Origin: Parvimonas sp. oral taxon 110 str. F0139
GTDB lineage: Bacteria; Bacillota; Clostridia; Tissierellales; Peptoniphilaceae
NCBI RefSeq assembly: GCF_000214475.1
Contig: NZ_AFII01000001.1
Coordinates: 62,001-126,000, forward strand
Length of the DNA: 64,000 bases
Direction of reading: 5' to 3'
Shown here: positions 7,417 to 18,960 of the stretch, piece by piece
How the letters are laid out: each line of letters starts with the position of its first letter
Position numbering within the stretch: the first letter of the stretch is position 1
Program-made: the position numbers and the translations under genes
The notes under the pieces: generated by a model
Databases searched by the model: none
What the model saw: only the letters and a program-made list of their open reading frames with translations
Told to the model about the DNA's origin: nothing

Positions 7417-9942
7417 TTGAGGATTATAAAGAGAGATTTATCAGAGGTATCATTTGATATTTCTAAAATAGAAAATGCAATTTATAAAGCATTTATTAGT
7501 GTTGGTGATGAAGATAAAAAGGTACTTTCAAAACAATTGGCACAAGAGGTTTTTGAAAGTATTTTACAAGATAAGGATGAAAATTCAAGTATAAGTGTTG
7601 AAGAAATTCAAGATTATGTTGAAAAAACTTTAACTAAGAATAATCATTATGAAACTTTAAAAAGCTATATTTTATATAGAGAAAAAAGAAATTCTTTAAG
7701 AAAGGAATTAAATTCTTTTAGAGAATATATTGAAGATGAATCTTTAATTGAAGTGCTTGCAAAAATTCAAAAAGATTTTTCAACAGAAGGTTATGAGCTT
7801 GACAGATTATTTAGAAAGTTCTTGTCTTTTGTTAAACCGAGTTCTACTTTGAACGAAAAAGTTGAGCTTTTAATAAAGGCATCTTCTGAATTGACTTCAA
7901 AGGAAAATCCAAATTGGGAATATATTTCTGCTAGAATTTATGCTTATAAAATTCATAAAGAGATTTCAAATTATGAGAAAGAATGGCATATTGTTGATTT
8001 TAAATCAAAGATACAAGCTTTAACAAAAGCTAATTTATATGGGGAATATATATTAGAAAATTATTCAAGTGATGATATTGATGAGCTTGAAAAGTATATA
8101 GATGACAGTAGAGATGAGTTATTTACATATTCATCTTTAGATTTAGTATATAAGAGATATTTAATTTGTGATTCACATAAAAAAGTAATTGAAACAATGC
8201 AAGAAATGTTTATGGGTATTGCGATGCATCTTGCAATTCCTGAAAAAGATAGAGTTTCTTTTGCAAAAAAAGTTTATGACGTGCTTAGTAATTTAAGGGC
8301 AACTGTGGCGACTCCTACAATGTCAAATGCGAGAAAGCCATTCCATCAACTTTCTTCTTGTTTCATAGATACAGTTCCTGATACTTTAAAAGGAATTTAT
8401 AGAAGTATAGATAATTTTGCTCAAGTTTCAAAACATGGTGGTGGAATGGGACTATATTTTGGAAAAGTTCGTGCAAGTGGTTCTGATATTCGTGGATTTA
8501 AAGGTGTTGCAGGTGGAGTTATCAGATGGATAAAACTTGCTAATGACACAGCAGTTGCAGTTGATCAACTAGGGGTTAGACAAGGCTCTTGTGCTGTTTA
8601 TTTAGATGTTTGGCATAGAGATATTCCGGAGTTTTTAAATCTTAGAACAAATAATGGTGACGATAGAATGAAAGCGCATGATGTTTTCCCTGCAATTTGT
8701 TTCCCTAATTTATTCTGGCGTTTAGCAAAGGAAAATATAAATTCTAATTGGTATTTGTTCTGTCCACATGAAGTAAAAGAAGTAATGGGCTTTTGCTTGG
8801 AAGATTTTTATGGAGAAGAGTGGGAAGAAAAATATAGACTTTGTGTTAAAGAACCAAGACTTGATAAAAGAGTTTTAACTGTAAAAGATTTAGTTAAACT
8901 AATTTTAAAGAGTCAAGTTGAAACTGGAACACCTTTTATTTTTAATAGAGATAATGCAAATAATACAAATCCAAATTCACATAAGGGAATGATTTACTCT
9001 TCTAACCTTTGTACTGAAATAATGCAAAATATGAAAGAAATTTTAGATGTTGAAGATAAAATTTTACAAATAGATGGAGAAGATCATGTTGTAACTGATG
9101 TTAAAGCTGGAGATTTTGTAGTTTGTAATCTTGCAAGTTTAGTTCTTGGAAATATTGATTTACAAAATGATGAAGAAATGGAATTTGTAGTTTCTACAAT
9201 GATTAGAGCATTAGATAATGTAATTGATTTAAACTACTACCCAACGCCTTTTGCAAAAATAACTAATGCAAAATACAGAGCAATTGGGCTTGGAACAAGT
9301 GGTTATCATCATGCTCTTGTAAAAAATAAAATTATGTGGCAAACTGAAGAACATCTAGAATTTATGGATAAGGTTTATGAAAAAATAAATTATTTTGCTA
9401 TTAAAGAAAGTTCAAAGATTGCTGAAGAAAAAGGAAGTTATAAATATTTTGAAGGTTCAGAATGGCAAAATGGAAAATATTTTGAAAAAAGAGAATACAA
9501 TTCTAAAGAATGGATTGAACTTAAAGAAAAAGTTGCTAAAAACGGACTTAGAAATGCTTATCTTTTAGCTGTTGCTCCGACAGGTTCAACTTCTATTATT
9601 GCAGGAACTACAGCAGGTGTAGACCCTGTTATGATGAGATATTTCCTTGAAGAGAAAAAAGGTTCAATTATTCCAAGGGTTGCTCCTGATTTAACTCCAG
9701 AAACATTTTGGCTTTATGAAAATGCACATGAGGTAGATCAAACTTGGTCTATAAGAGCGGGTGGAGTTAGGCAGAGACATATTGATCAAGGACAAAGTTT
9801 AAATCTTTATATAACCACAGATTATAAGATGAGTCAAATTTTAAACCTTTTGATTTTATCTTGTGAAGTTGGTTTAAAGAGTATTTACTATATCAGAAGT
9901 AAGAGTTTAGATATTGAAGAATGCGATAGCTGTTCAGCATAG
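7417..9942 (+). CDS. nrdA: Class I ribonucleotide reductase, alpha (catalytic) subunit
   Basis: Reduces ribonucleoside diphosphates to deoxyribonucleotides. I take the TTG at 7417 as start because it follows GCGGAGGTG at ideal spacing and begins the ATP-cone (MRIIKRDLSEVSFDISKIENAI). The resulting protein is 841 residues. Visible active-site blocks are QLSSCFID (first redox Cys), NLCTEI (Asn, thiyl-radical Cys, Glu), VVCNLASL (second redox Cys), and a C-terminal CDSC pair that shuttles reducing equivalents. The ATP-cone implies allosteric activity control. nrdB follows 12 bases later. Regulation by NrdR is suggested by the upstream palindromes. Confidence 0.95.
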   Translation: MRIIKRDLSEVSFDISKIENAIYKAFISVGDEDKKVLSKQLAQEVFESILQDKDENSSISVEEIQDYVEKTLTKNNHYETLKSYILYREKRNSLRKELNSFREYIEDESLIEVLAKIQKDFSTEGYELDRLFRKFLSFVKPSSTLNEKVELLIKASSELTSKENPNWEYISARIYAYKIHKEISNYEKEWHIVDFKSKIQALTKANLYGEYILENYSSDDIDELEKYIDDSRDELFTYSSLDLVYKRYLICDSHKKVIETMQEMFMGIAMHLAIPEKDRVSFAKKVYDVLSNLRATVATPTMSNARKPFHQLSSCFIDTVPDTLKGIYRSIDNFAQVSKHGGGMGLYFGKVRASGSDIRGFKGVAGGVIRWIKLANDTAVAVDQLGVRQGSCAVYLDVWHRDIPEFLNLRTNNGDDRMKAHDVFPAICFPNLFWRLAKENINSNWYLFCPHEVKEVMGFCLEDFYGEEWEEKYRLCVKEPRLDKRVLTVKDLVKLILKSQVETGTPFIFNRDNANNTNPNSHKGMIYSSNLCTEIMQNMKEILDVEDKILQIDGEDHVVTDVKAGDFVVCNLASLVLGNIDLQNDEEMEFVVSTMIRALDNVIDLNYYPTPFAKITNAKYRAIGLGTSGYHHALVKNKIMWQTEEHLEFMDKVYEKINYFAIKESSKIAEEKGSYKYFEGSEWQNGKYFEKREYNSKEWIELKEKVAKNGLRNAYLLAVAPTGSTSIIAGTTAGVDPVMMRYFLEEKKGSIIPRVAPDLTPETFWLYENAHEVDQTWSIRAGGVRQRHIDQGQSLNLYITTDYKMSQILNLLILSCEVGLKSIYYIRSKSLDIEECDSCSA

Positions 9943-9954
9943 GAAGGAGATATT

Positions 9955-11004
9955 ATGGAATTAAATAAAAAAGCTCTATTTAATGAAAATGGAGATATTG
10001 AATTATCAAAAAGAAAAATGATAAATGGAAATACAACAAATCTAAATGATTTTAACAATGTAAAATATACTTGGACAACAGAATGGTACCGTAATGCCAT
10101 GAATAATTTCTGGATACCGGAAGAAATAAATTTATTTCAAGATTTAAAAGATTATAAAATATTAGATGAATATGAAAAAACTGCTTTTGATAAAGTTTTA
10201 AGTTTTCTAATATTTTTAGACAGTATTCAAACTGCAAATCTTCCATATATTGGAGAGTATATAACAGCAAATGAAATCAACCTTTGTCTTACTATCCAAG
10301 CTTATCAAGAAGCTATTCATTCTCAAAGTTATGGATATATGTTAGATAGTATATGTTCTCCTGAAGAAAGAACAAATATTCTATATCAATGGAGAGATGA
10401 CGAACATCTACTTGCAAGAAATAAATTCATTGGAGACTTATATAATGAGTTTCAAGAAAATAAAGATCCATACAGTCTAGTAAAGACAATGGTTGCAAAT
10501 TATATTCTTGAAGGGGTTTACTTCTATTCAGGATTTATGTTCTTCTATAATTTAGGAAGAAATGGAAAAATGCCTGGATCTGTACAAGAAATCAGATATA
10601 TAAATAGAGATGAAAATACACATCTTTGGTTATTCAAAAAAATGCTTTTAGAATTACAAAATGAAGAACCGGAATTATTTACAGAAGAAAAAGTTGCTGT
10701 ATATAAAGATATGATTAAAACAGGTGTAGAACAAGAAATTGCTTGGGGAAAATACGTGTTGGGAGAAAATATTCCTGGACTTACAATGCAAATGGTTGAA
10801 GATTATATAAAATATCTTGGAAACTTAAGAAGTACTGCTTTAAACTTTGGTAAACTTTATGATGGTTATGATGAAGAACCAGAAAGTATGAAATGGGTTA
10901 GTGAGTATTCAGATCCAAATGCAATAAAGACAGATTTCTTTGAAGCAAAACCTTCAGCTTATTCAAAATCAAGTGTAATAGATGATGATTTAGATGATTT
11001 ATAA
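9955..11004 (+). CDS. nrdB: Class I ribonucleotide reductase, beta (radical) subunit
   Basis: The small subunit holds the dinuclear metal centre and the tyrosyl radical that starts catalysis in NrdA. It has 349 residues. Expected metal ligands are all present: Asp89, Glu119 and His122 (QEAIHSQSYGY), Glu186 (ILEGVYFYSGF), and Glu220 and His223 (RDENTHLW). Tyr126 sits at the radical position. The gene starts at an ATG after AGGAAGGAGAT and forms an operon with nrdA. The operon ends at the terminator starting at 11011. Confidence 0.95.
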   Translation: MELNKKALFNENGDIELSKRKMINGNTTNLNDFNNVKYTWTTEWYRNAMNNFWIPEEINLFQDLKDYKILDEYEKTAFDKVLSFLIFLDSIQTANLPYIGEYITANEINLCLTIQAYQEAIHSQSYGYMLDSICSPEERTNILYQWRDDEHLLARNKFIGDLYNEFQENKDPYSLVKTMVANYILEGVYFYSGFMFFYNLGRNGKMPGSVQEIRYINRDENTHLWLFKKMLLELQNEEPELFTEEKVAVYKDMIKTGVEQEIAWGKYVLGENIPGLTMQMVEDYIKYLGNLRSTALNFGKLYDGYDEEPESMKWVSEYSDPNAIKTDFFEAKPSAYSKSSVIDDDLDDL

Positions 11005-11010
11005 AATATA

Positions 11011-11050
11011 AAAAATACTTAATTGATTTTTCAATTAAGTATTTTTTTTG
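11011..11050 (+). terminator. Terminator of nrdAB
   Basis: AAAAATACTTAATTGA / TCAATTAAGTATTTTT with a TTTT loop and trailing T-run. Confidence 0.9.
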
Positions 11051-11071
11051 TAAAAATTTTGATTTTAACTA

Positions 11072-11124
11072 TTGAAAAATTAAAAAATTAGTAGTATAAT
11101 ATTAACACAAATAAGAATTATTTG
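11072..11124 (+). promoter_or_regulatory. znuA promoter with overlapping palindromic operator
   Basis: TTGAAA at 11072-11077, 17-bp spacer, TATAAT at 11095-11100. Eight bases downstream lies the palindrome CAAATAA-GAA-TTATTTG (11108-11124), over the expected transcription start. Its position suggests a repressor site, plausibly a Zur/Fur-type metal regulator given the genes downstream; the protein is not identifiable from sequence. Confidence 0.65.
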
Positions 11125-11153
11125 CATTAAAGAAAATTTAAGGGGGATTATTT

Positions 11154-12134
11154 ATGAATAAAAAATTGAAAAAAATTATTTCAATTATTATGATTAGCTG
11201 TATGTTTTTTGTTGCTTGTTCATCTAGTAAGGATAAAAATAATAAAGAGCAAAAAACGACAGAGCAAAAAGAAAATAAGAAAGTTATTTATACAACATTT
11301 TTTCCAGTAACAGATCTTACAAAGAGAATTGTTGGGGATAAAATGGAAGTTAAAACAATAATAAAAGGGAATCAAGAGCCTCATTCTTTTGAACTTAAAG
11401 CCGGAGATATGCAAGAAATTATAAAAGCAGACTTGATTATTTATAATGGTGCAAATATGGAGTCTTTTATTTCTGCTATTGAAGATACTGTTAAGGATAA
11501 AAATAAGTTCTTAAATCTATCACAAGGATTAACTTTGCTTGAAAGTGGAGATGGATTGGAAGAAGAACATGATCATGGTGATGAAAAAGAAGATAAACAT
11601 GAGCATGATAAAACAAATCCACATACTTGGCTTAGCGTAAAAAATGCAATTATTCAACTTGATACTATTTATAAAAAAGTTTCTTCTATAGATCCTGAAA
11701 ATGAAGCCTATTACAAAGAAAATCTAAAAAAAGCACAAGATGAATTTAGAGCTTTAGACAAAAAATTTGAAACAGAGCTTTCAAAGGTTAAGAGTAAACA
11801 AAAATATTTTGTTGTAAGTCATGCTGCTTTTAACTATTTAGCAAATGATTATGGCTTAAAACAAGTTGCAGTAACAGGTATATCACCGGAAGATGAACCA
11901 TCAGCAAAGCAACTTCAAAAAATTGCAGACTTTGTTAAGAAATACAAGATAAATACAATTTTCTTTGAAGGAAAGGCAACTCCAAAAGTTGCTGAAACTC
12001 TTGCTAAAAACACAAATACAAAAACAGATACTTTATATACAATGGAAAATTTGACAGACGAAGAAATTGAAATGGGATATTTAAAATTAATGGAATTAAA
12101 TTTAAATGCTTTGGTTAAATCTTTTAATGAATAG
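11154..12134 (+). CDS. znuA: Zinc ABC transporter substrate-binding lipoprotein
   Basis: Cluster A-I solute-binding protein that captures Zn2+ (possibly Mn2+) outside the membrane. It has a lipoprotein signal ending FVAC with Cys22. Predicted metal ligands are His77, His157, His223 and Glu272. A histidine/acid-rich loop (EEEHDHGDEKEDKHEHD, about 137-152) just before the second His is typical of zinc- rather than manganese-binding members. Length is 326 residues. It is followed nine bases later by a histidine-triad lipoprotein. No permease or ATPase genes adjoin it, so the rest of the transporter must be elsewhere. Confidence 0.9.
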   Translation: MNKKLKKIISIIMISCMFFVACSSSKDKNNKEQKTTEQKENKKVIYTTFFPVTDLTKRIVGDKMEVKTIIKGNQEPHSFELKAGDMQEIIKADLIIYNGANMESFISAIEDTVKDKNKFLNLSQGLTLLESGDGLEEEHDHGDEKEDKHEHDKTNPHTWLSVKNAIIQLDTIYKKVSSIDPENEAYYKENLKKAQDEFRALDKKFETELSKVKSKQKYFVVSHAAFNYLANDYGLKQVAVTGISPEDEPSAKQLQKIADFVKKYKINTIFFEGKATPKVAETLAKNTNTKTDTLYTMENLTDEEIEMGYLKLMELNLNALVKSFNE

Positions 12135-12143
12135 GAGGGAAAT

Positions 12144-14018
12144 ATGAGTAAAAATTTAAAGAATAAAATTTATAAAATGAACTTGATTTTAGTTTGTAGT
12201 GCAGTTTTACTTGCAAGTTGTTCAAAAAAACAGGAAGAAAAGGAAAAAACTTCTAGTAAAAATTTTGAATTTGTTGAAAAAGAGACAAATTATAAAAAAG
12301 ATGAAACTACAGAAGTTTTAATTGATGCTGAAATAAAAAAGAGTGATATTGTAAGATCTTATAAGCATGGAGATCACTGGCATGTGTTTACTAAAGATGG
12401 TAAAGAACATATCACTTATACAGACCCTTCAAAATTAGGAGATGGAAATTCACTTTCTCTTGTTAGCGTTGTTTCAAAGAGTAAGTTAAGAGGATTAAAT
12501 GTAACATCAATATTAAAACATGGAGATCATTGGCATGTTTATACAGCTGATGGGAATGAATATTTAACTTATGAAGATCCATCAAGTATGTTTCCAAATA
12601 TTACTGTAGGAACTTATGTGGGTTCACATGGTTCACACAGAAATAGAAGAAATTCAAATAACTATTCACATGCAAATATTATTGAAGAGAAAAAAGATAG
12701 AGTTGTAAAAATTTTAAAACATGGAGATCATTGGCATATCTATACTGCAAGTGGTAAAGAATATATTAGTTATACTGATCCTACTTCAAAATATCCTGAT
12801 GCAGAAGTCGGAGAGTATCAAGGAAATCATGGAGATTCACAAGATAATACTGAAAATGAAAGACCAAATGTTCCAAGTGCTAGTGAAAAATTATATGAAG
12901 CTAGAAAGAATTTAAATATAGTAAATGTTTTGGGGAAAGATCCTGTTGATAGATATAATATAGTAAAAATTTTAAAACATGGAGATCACTATCATATTTA
13001 TGATTCAAAAGGAAATGAAGGAATCACTTATACTAATCCAAGATCACTTTATCCAGAAGCTGAATTTGGAGAATATCAAGGAAATCATGGTGAAGATTCA
13101 AATAAACCATTTGAATGGCCAAAAGGTGTAACAAAAATTGTAGATCACGGTGATCATTGGCATTTATATGTTGGAGATAAAGAGGTCGGAGTAGTTCACG
13201 AAAATCCTAGAAACCGTTATCCTAATGCTGAATATATTAAAGAGGGAAGCGACCATTCAGATATAGGTGTAGATGAAAAAGAATTATTCACTTATGAAAG
13301 TGTAAAGGCAGAAATAAAAGACAAAGTAATTCCATATCTTGATAGTAATCTTAGAGCGATGAGACATTATGGAGATTTGGATACAACATTACCTGTTTAT
13401 GGTTCAAATGGAGTGAAAAAAGGAATATTTTACTGGTTACATGGAGGTCATTACCATGCAATAACTATAAAACAAATTATTCAAAATGCAAAAGCTGGCC
13501 AATATGGAGAATGTACTGCAAGAGAAATAGTAGCTGCTTTAAAATATATAATTCAAAATCCTGATAAAGAAATTGAATCAAAAGTAACTGTTGATAGAGA
13601 AGAAGTGGTAAAATATCTTATGAAAGTTTATAATCTAAAAGACAGAACGGATGTAAATATTATTGGAGATATTGCTTATGTTTATATAAATGATGAAACT
13701 TTAACATTCAGTTTAGCAGATTTTGAAAAGGTAAATGGAGAAATTAGATATAAAAAGAAACTTCCGGAAGTACCTAAAAAAGCTGATTCAAATGAGAAAA
13801 AGTCTGAAGAAAAGGAAGATACTACAGAATTACCTAAACAAAATGAAGAAAATAAAAAACTTCCAAGTATAGATAAATCTGAAAAAGATGATAAAAAAAC
13901 TTCTCCAAAGTCTGAAGATAAAAAAGTTGATGAAAAGAAAGATGTAGAAAAATCAAATACAGATAAACTAACAAAATCAGACGAAAAGAGAGAAGAAAAG
14001 AGAGAAAAAAATAATTAA
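12144..14018 (+). CDS. Histidine-triad (Pht-like) zinc-binding surface lipoprotein
   Basis: Cell-surface protein of the pneumococcal histidine triad kind, thought to scavenge Zn2+ and pass it to the adjacent ZnuA/AdcA-type receptor. A lipobox LLASC gives Cys26. Six HxxHxH motifs are visible at about residues 75, 126, 193, 279, 335 and 433; the first five sit in repeated KHGDHWH-IYT...YTDP units. The last, HGGHYH, lies in a longer C-terminal domain. The final 90 residues are Lys/Glu/Asp-rich and low in complexity. Total length is 624 residues. It is co-transcribed with znuA and ends at a clear terminator. Confidence 0.88.
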   Translation: MSKNLKNKIYKMNLILVCSAVLLASCSKKQEEKEKTSSKNFEFVEKETNYKKDETTEVLIDAEIKKSDIVRSYKHGDHWHVFTKDGKEHITYTDPSKLGDGNSLSLVSVVSKSKLRGLNVTSILKHGDHWHVYTADGNEYLTYEDPSSMFPNITVGTYVGSHGSHRNRRNSNNYSHANIIEEKKDRVVKILKHGDHWHIYTASGKEYISYTDPTSKYPDAEVGEYQGNHGDSQDNTENERPNVPSASEKLYEARKNLNIVNVLGKDPVDRYNIVKILKHGDHYHIYDSKGNEGITYTNPRSLYPEAEFGEYQGNHGEDSNKPFEWPKGVTKIVDHGDHWHLYVGDKEVGVVHENPRNRYPNAEYIKEGSDHSDIGVDEKELFTYESVKAEIKDKVIPYLDSNLRAMRHYGDLDTTLPVYGSNGVKKGIFYWLHGGHYHAITIKQIIQNAKAGQYGECTAREIVAALKYIIQNPDKEIESKVTVDREEVVKYLMKVYNLKDRTDVNIIGDIAYVYINDETLTFSLADFEKVNGEIRYKKKLPEVPKKADSNEKKSEEKEDTTELPKQNEENKKLPSIDKSEKDDKKTSPKSEDKKVDEKKDVEKSNTDKLTKSDEKREEKREKNN

Positions 14019-14047
14019 TTTTACAATTTAATTAATATTCTAAATTT

Positions 14048-14091
14048 AAATCACTCAATTATAGAGTAAAATCTGTATTGAGTGATTTTTT
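14048..14091 (+). terminator. Terminator of the zinc uptake operon
   Basis: AAATCACTCAAT (14048-14059) pairs with ATTGAGTGATTT (about 14077-14088), followed by a T-run. Confidence 0.85.
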
Positions 14092-14151
14092 GTGAATAAA
14101 CAAGTTTATTTTAAATAAAATTTTTTAATTTAAAAATTTTTTCTAAATATG

Positions 14152-14221
14152 TTTATAAATTATGTTTTATGTGGTATAATATATTTGTAATCAATTAGCA
14201 CTCAAGTTAATAGACTGCTAA
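14152..14221 (+). promoter_or_regulatory. groESL promoter with CIRCE operator
   Basis: CIRCE inverted repeat TTAGCACTC-N9-GACTGCTAA at 14195-14221; the right arm has one mismatch to GAGTGCTAA. A TATAAT -10 lies at 14175-14180, with a weak -35 TTTATA at 14152. CIRCE is the HrcA repressor site, so this operon should be heat-induced through HrcA. hrcA itself is not in the window. Confidence 0.92.
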
Positions 14222-14243
14222 TAACTTTAATAGGAGGTATGTT

Positions 14244-14528
14244 ATGAAATTAAAACCAATAGGAGATAAATTAGTTATAGAAATGGTTGAGGTAGAAGAA
14301 AAGACAAGTTCTGGAATAGTTCTTCCTACTTCTGCAAAAGAAGCACCAAGTGTTGCAAAAGTTTTAGCAATTGGTGATGAAATTTTAAAAGATGAAGATA
14401 AGAAAAATTTAATTAAAGTTGGAGATAAAATAATATTCTCAAAATATGCAGGAACTGAAGTTAAACTTGATAAAAAAGAATATATTGTTGTAAAAATTGC
14501 TGATGTTTTAGCAGTAGTTGAAGATTAG
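14244..14528 (+). CDS. groES: Co-chaperonin GroES
   Basis: Heptameric lid of the GroEL folding chamber, 94 residues. It has the typical opening MKLKPIGDKLVIEMVEVEEK, the mobile-loop region SGIVLPTSAKEAP (about residues 24-36), and a C-terminal KYAGTEVKLDKKEYIVV strand pair. The ATG follows TAGGAGGTA. groEL starts 11 bases after it. Confidence 0.97.
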   Translation: MKLKPIGDKLVIEMVEVEEKTSSGIVLPTSAKEAPSVAKVLAIGDEILKDEDKKNLIKVGDKIIFSKYAGTEVKLDKKEYIVVKIADVLAVVED

Positions 14529-14539
14529 GAGGTTTTTAA

Positions 14540-16171
<1,632 letters not shown>

Positions 16172-16207
16172 AAAGTAGTTAACTTATAGCTAAATTTATG
16201 GTAAAAT

Positions 16208-16236
16208 AGAACTTGGATAAACCAAGTTCTTTTTTT
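16208..16236 (+). terminator. Terminator of groESL
   Basis: AGAACTTGG / CCAAGTTCT with a five-base loop followed by TTTTTT. Confidence 0.9.
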
Positions 16237-16247
16237 ATGGAGTTTTT

Positions 16248-16511
16248 ATGATTAAATTATTTTTTAATATTATGTTTTTAATTAGTATTTCTATTTTAGT
16301 GATACATCAAAGTTTTTATTATTATCAATTTAATAAGATTTTTAAAAAATTGAAAAATTTAAGTGAAGAGAGAAATATTAGAGAAGATAGAAATTTAATT
16401 TTAGAGTATAATTATAATCTTGCACAGCTTAATTATATTTTTTGTGTATATTTTTGTGGGTTGTTGAAAAAAATTCTATATAAAAAGAATAATTTTGAAT
16501 ATGTTGAATAG
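16248..16511 (+). CDS. Small hypothetical membrane-anchored protein
   Basis: 87 residues; I do not recognise it. The first 25 residues form one hydrophobic segment (FFNIMFLISISILVIHQ), followed by a charged, probably coiled region (KIFKKLKNLSEERNIREDRN) and a second weakly hydrophobic patch near residue 65. The ATG at 16248 lies close behind the groEL terminator (GGAG at 16239). The gene ends 9 bases before the RNase E/G gene, so the two are probably co-transcribed. Confidence 0.5.
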   Translation: MIKLFFNIMFLISISILVIHQSFYYYQFNKIFKKLKNLSEERNIREDRNLILEYNYNLAQLNYIFCVYFCGLLKKILYKKNNFEYVE

Positions 16512-16520
16512 GAGAAAGTT

Positions 16521-17597
16521 TTGAAAGATTATTTATTTATGTACAAAAATGAAGAAAAAATAGAATATGGAAAAGTTTTAAATTCAAAATTAAACTCCTA
16601 TTATGTAAAAACATTTAATGATTTTGAAATTGGAGACATATACAGAGTAAGAGTTGTAAAAAAAGTTGATGCATTACAATGCTTTTTTGTAGAACTTAAA
16701 AATGGAAAAAATGGATTTTTAGACTTTAAAGATACCATTGGTGAAGTAAAAGTTGGAGATGTAATATTTGTTGAAATTTACAAAATAAATGCAGGAGAAA
16801 AAGCACCTAATGTTTCAATGAATTTCTCAATTTCTTCAATGTTTTCAGTTATATCTTATAAAAATAGAGAAGATATTTTGATTTCAAAAAATTAAAAGAA
16901 CATAACTTTGACTTTGAAAAGATAAGAAATGTAAAATCAAATTTTTCAGTAAAATTGAGAACAAAAAGTGTCGATTGTGATGAAGACACTTTATTGAATG
17001 ATATAAGAAAAAATGTAGAAAAAATGCAGGAAATAGTAGATAGTTTAAATAATTTACCGGTTCCGAAATTAATTTACAAAAAAGAGAATTTTTTAGAGGA
17101 CTTTTTATTTAAAAATGAAAAATATTCCTGTATATTAAATGATAAAGAACTTTATAAAAGTTTTAAAAATAATAAATTTTTGAAAAATGAATTGATGTAT
17201 GATGAAGAATATTCTCCAAAATATGATTATAATATCGGAGTATATCTAGAAGGATTAAATAAAAAATAGTTGAAGTTGAAGATATAAATATAGTTATAGA
17301 AAAAACGGAAGCACTTACAGTAATAGATGTAAATTCAAAGAAAAAACAAATGAAATAAATAAAAGTAAAAATGCATTATCTGTAAATTTAATAGCAATTG
17401 AAGAAATTATAAGACAGATTTCTTTTAGGGATATTTCGGGAATAATAATTGTAGATTTTATAAATATGAAAACAAAAGAAAAAGAAATTTTAGAAGAAAA
17501 AATTAAGGAAATACAAATCTTTGATAATAAGATTTGGAATTTTCACGGATTTACAAAACTTGGATTATATGAAATTACAAGACAAAGAGGAAAATAA
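16521..17597 (+). CDS. rng: Ribonuclease E/G family protein, short form (interrupted frame)
   Basis: Endoribonuclease of the RNase G/E family. The S1-like RNA-binding part is at the N-terminus (FEIGDIYRVRVVKKVDALQC...FLDFKD). The catalytic DNase-I-like part carries ALTVIDVNSK and GIIIVDFINM, which contain the two magnesium-binding aspartates. It ends at GLYEITRQRGK, so the zinc-link Cys motif and C-terminal small domain of longer RNase G proteins are absent. Three missing A bases (near 16890, 17264 and 17344) break the frame; restored, the protein has 359 residues. It starts at TTG after GGAGAAAG. The stop codon overlaps the start of the next gene. Confidence 0.8.
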
Positions 17598-18912
17598 TGG
17601 AATTAAAAAATTTAGAAATAATTGACAATACCAATGAGGGACTTGGAGTTGCAAAAAGTGAAGAGGGAATAGTTTTTGTAAAAGGTGGACTTGTTGGAGA
17701 TATTGTCGATGTTGAAATAACTCAAAAAAGAAAAAATTTTCTAACGGATATGTTAAAAAATATTTGAAATATAGTGAATACAGAGAAAATCTATACGATG
17801 AAAAACTAACAGATATCTATCATTTTATAAATCTAAAATATGAAAAAGAACTTGAATTAAAGAAAAAGATGTTCTTAGACAGCCTTAGAAAAAATACAGG
17901 TATAGAATTAGAAGATGTAGAAATTTTAGAGAATAAAAATAACTTAAATTATAGAAATAAAATTGAATTAAAGACAAATGAAAATTTTGAACTTTGTTAC
18001 TGTGTGGATAATGGGGAAAGCAAAATAAAACTTGAAAATTGTCCATTAAGTGATGAGAGTATAAATGAATTTTTACCATTTTTACAAGCAAAATTAAAAG
18101 AATTTAAAATTAAATCCTATGATGTAAATACAGACGAAGGAATTTTGAAAAATATCAGCATAAGGTCAAATTTCAATTCTGAGATTATGATTACAGTTGT
18201 TGTTAAAAAAGACACAGTAGAAGTTGAAAATTTTGTAAAAAGTTTAAGTGAATATGAAAAATTAGTAATAGGATATATAAATATAAACCCTAAAAAAGCA
18301 AGTATAATTATGGGACAAGAAAGTAAATTAATATTCTTAAAGAAAAATTTTACTGATAAAATAGGAAAATATGAATTTAATATTTCCCCAAAGAGCTTTT
18401 TCCAAGTAAATAGATTTCAAACTGAAAATTTATATAAAATAGCTAAAGATTTTTTAGGAGAAAATAAAGATAAGAATTTGTTGGATTTATATTCCGGAAT
18501 AGGAACTACGGGTATATATTTTTCAGACAATTTTAAAAAAGTAATCGGTGTAGAAGTTGTAAAAGATGCAGTAAAAGACGCTAAAGAAAATTTAAAAGTA
18601 AATGATGTGAAAAATGTTGAGTTTCTATATGGAAAAAGTGAAGAAAAGATTGAGGAAATCTTAAAAAATAATAATATAGATATAATTTCCGTAGATCCTC
18701 CACGAAAAGGACTTGATAAAAAGGTTGTAGATACTATTATCAAAAGTGATATCAAAAAAGTTGTATATGTAAGTTGTAACGGAGCGACACTTACAAGAGA
18801 TTTAAAATATTTTATCGAAGCTGGATTTGAATTAAATAAAGTAAAACTATGTGATATGTTTAGTAAAACAGCACATTGTGAAGTGGTAGTTGAGATTGAG
18901 AAAGGTATTTAG
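17597..18912 (+). CDS. rlmD: 23S rRNA (uracil-5-)-methyltransferase, RlmD/RumA type, lacking the Fe-S cysteines (interrupted frame)
   Basis: SAM-dependent RNA m5U methyltransferase. The N-terminal TRAM domain (EGLGVAKSEEGIVFVKGGLVGD) precedes the catalytic domain with FFQVNRFQTENLY, motif I DLYSGIGTTGIYF, DPPRKGL, and the nucleophile motif YVSCNGATLTRDL. The usual Cys-x5-Cys-Gly-Gly-Cys iron-sulphur motif after the TRAM domain is replaced by SEYRENLYDEKLTDIYH with no cysteine. One missing A near 17755 separates the TRAM domain from the rest; corrected length is 438 residues. The start ATG overlaps the rng stop codon (TAATG). Confidence 0.85.
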
Positions 18913-18960
18913 TAATTTTGTACTATTATGATTTAAATAAAATTATAAGGAGAAAGAAAA

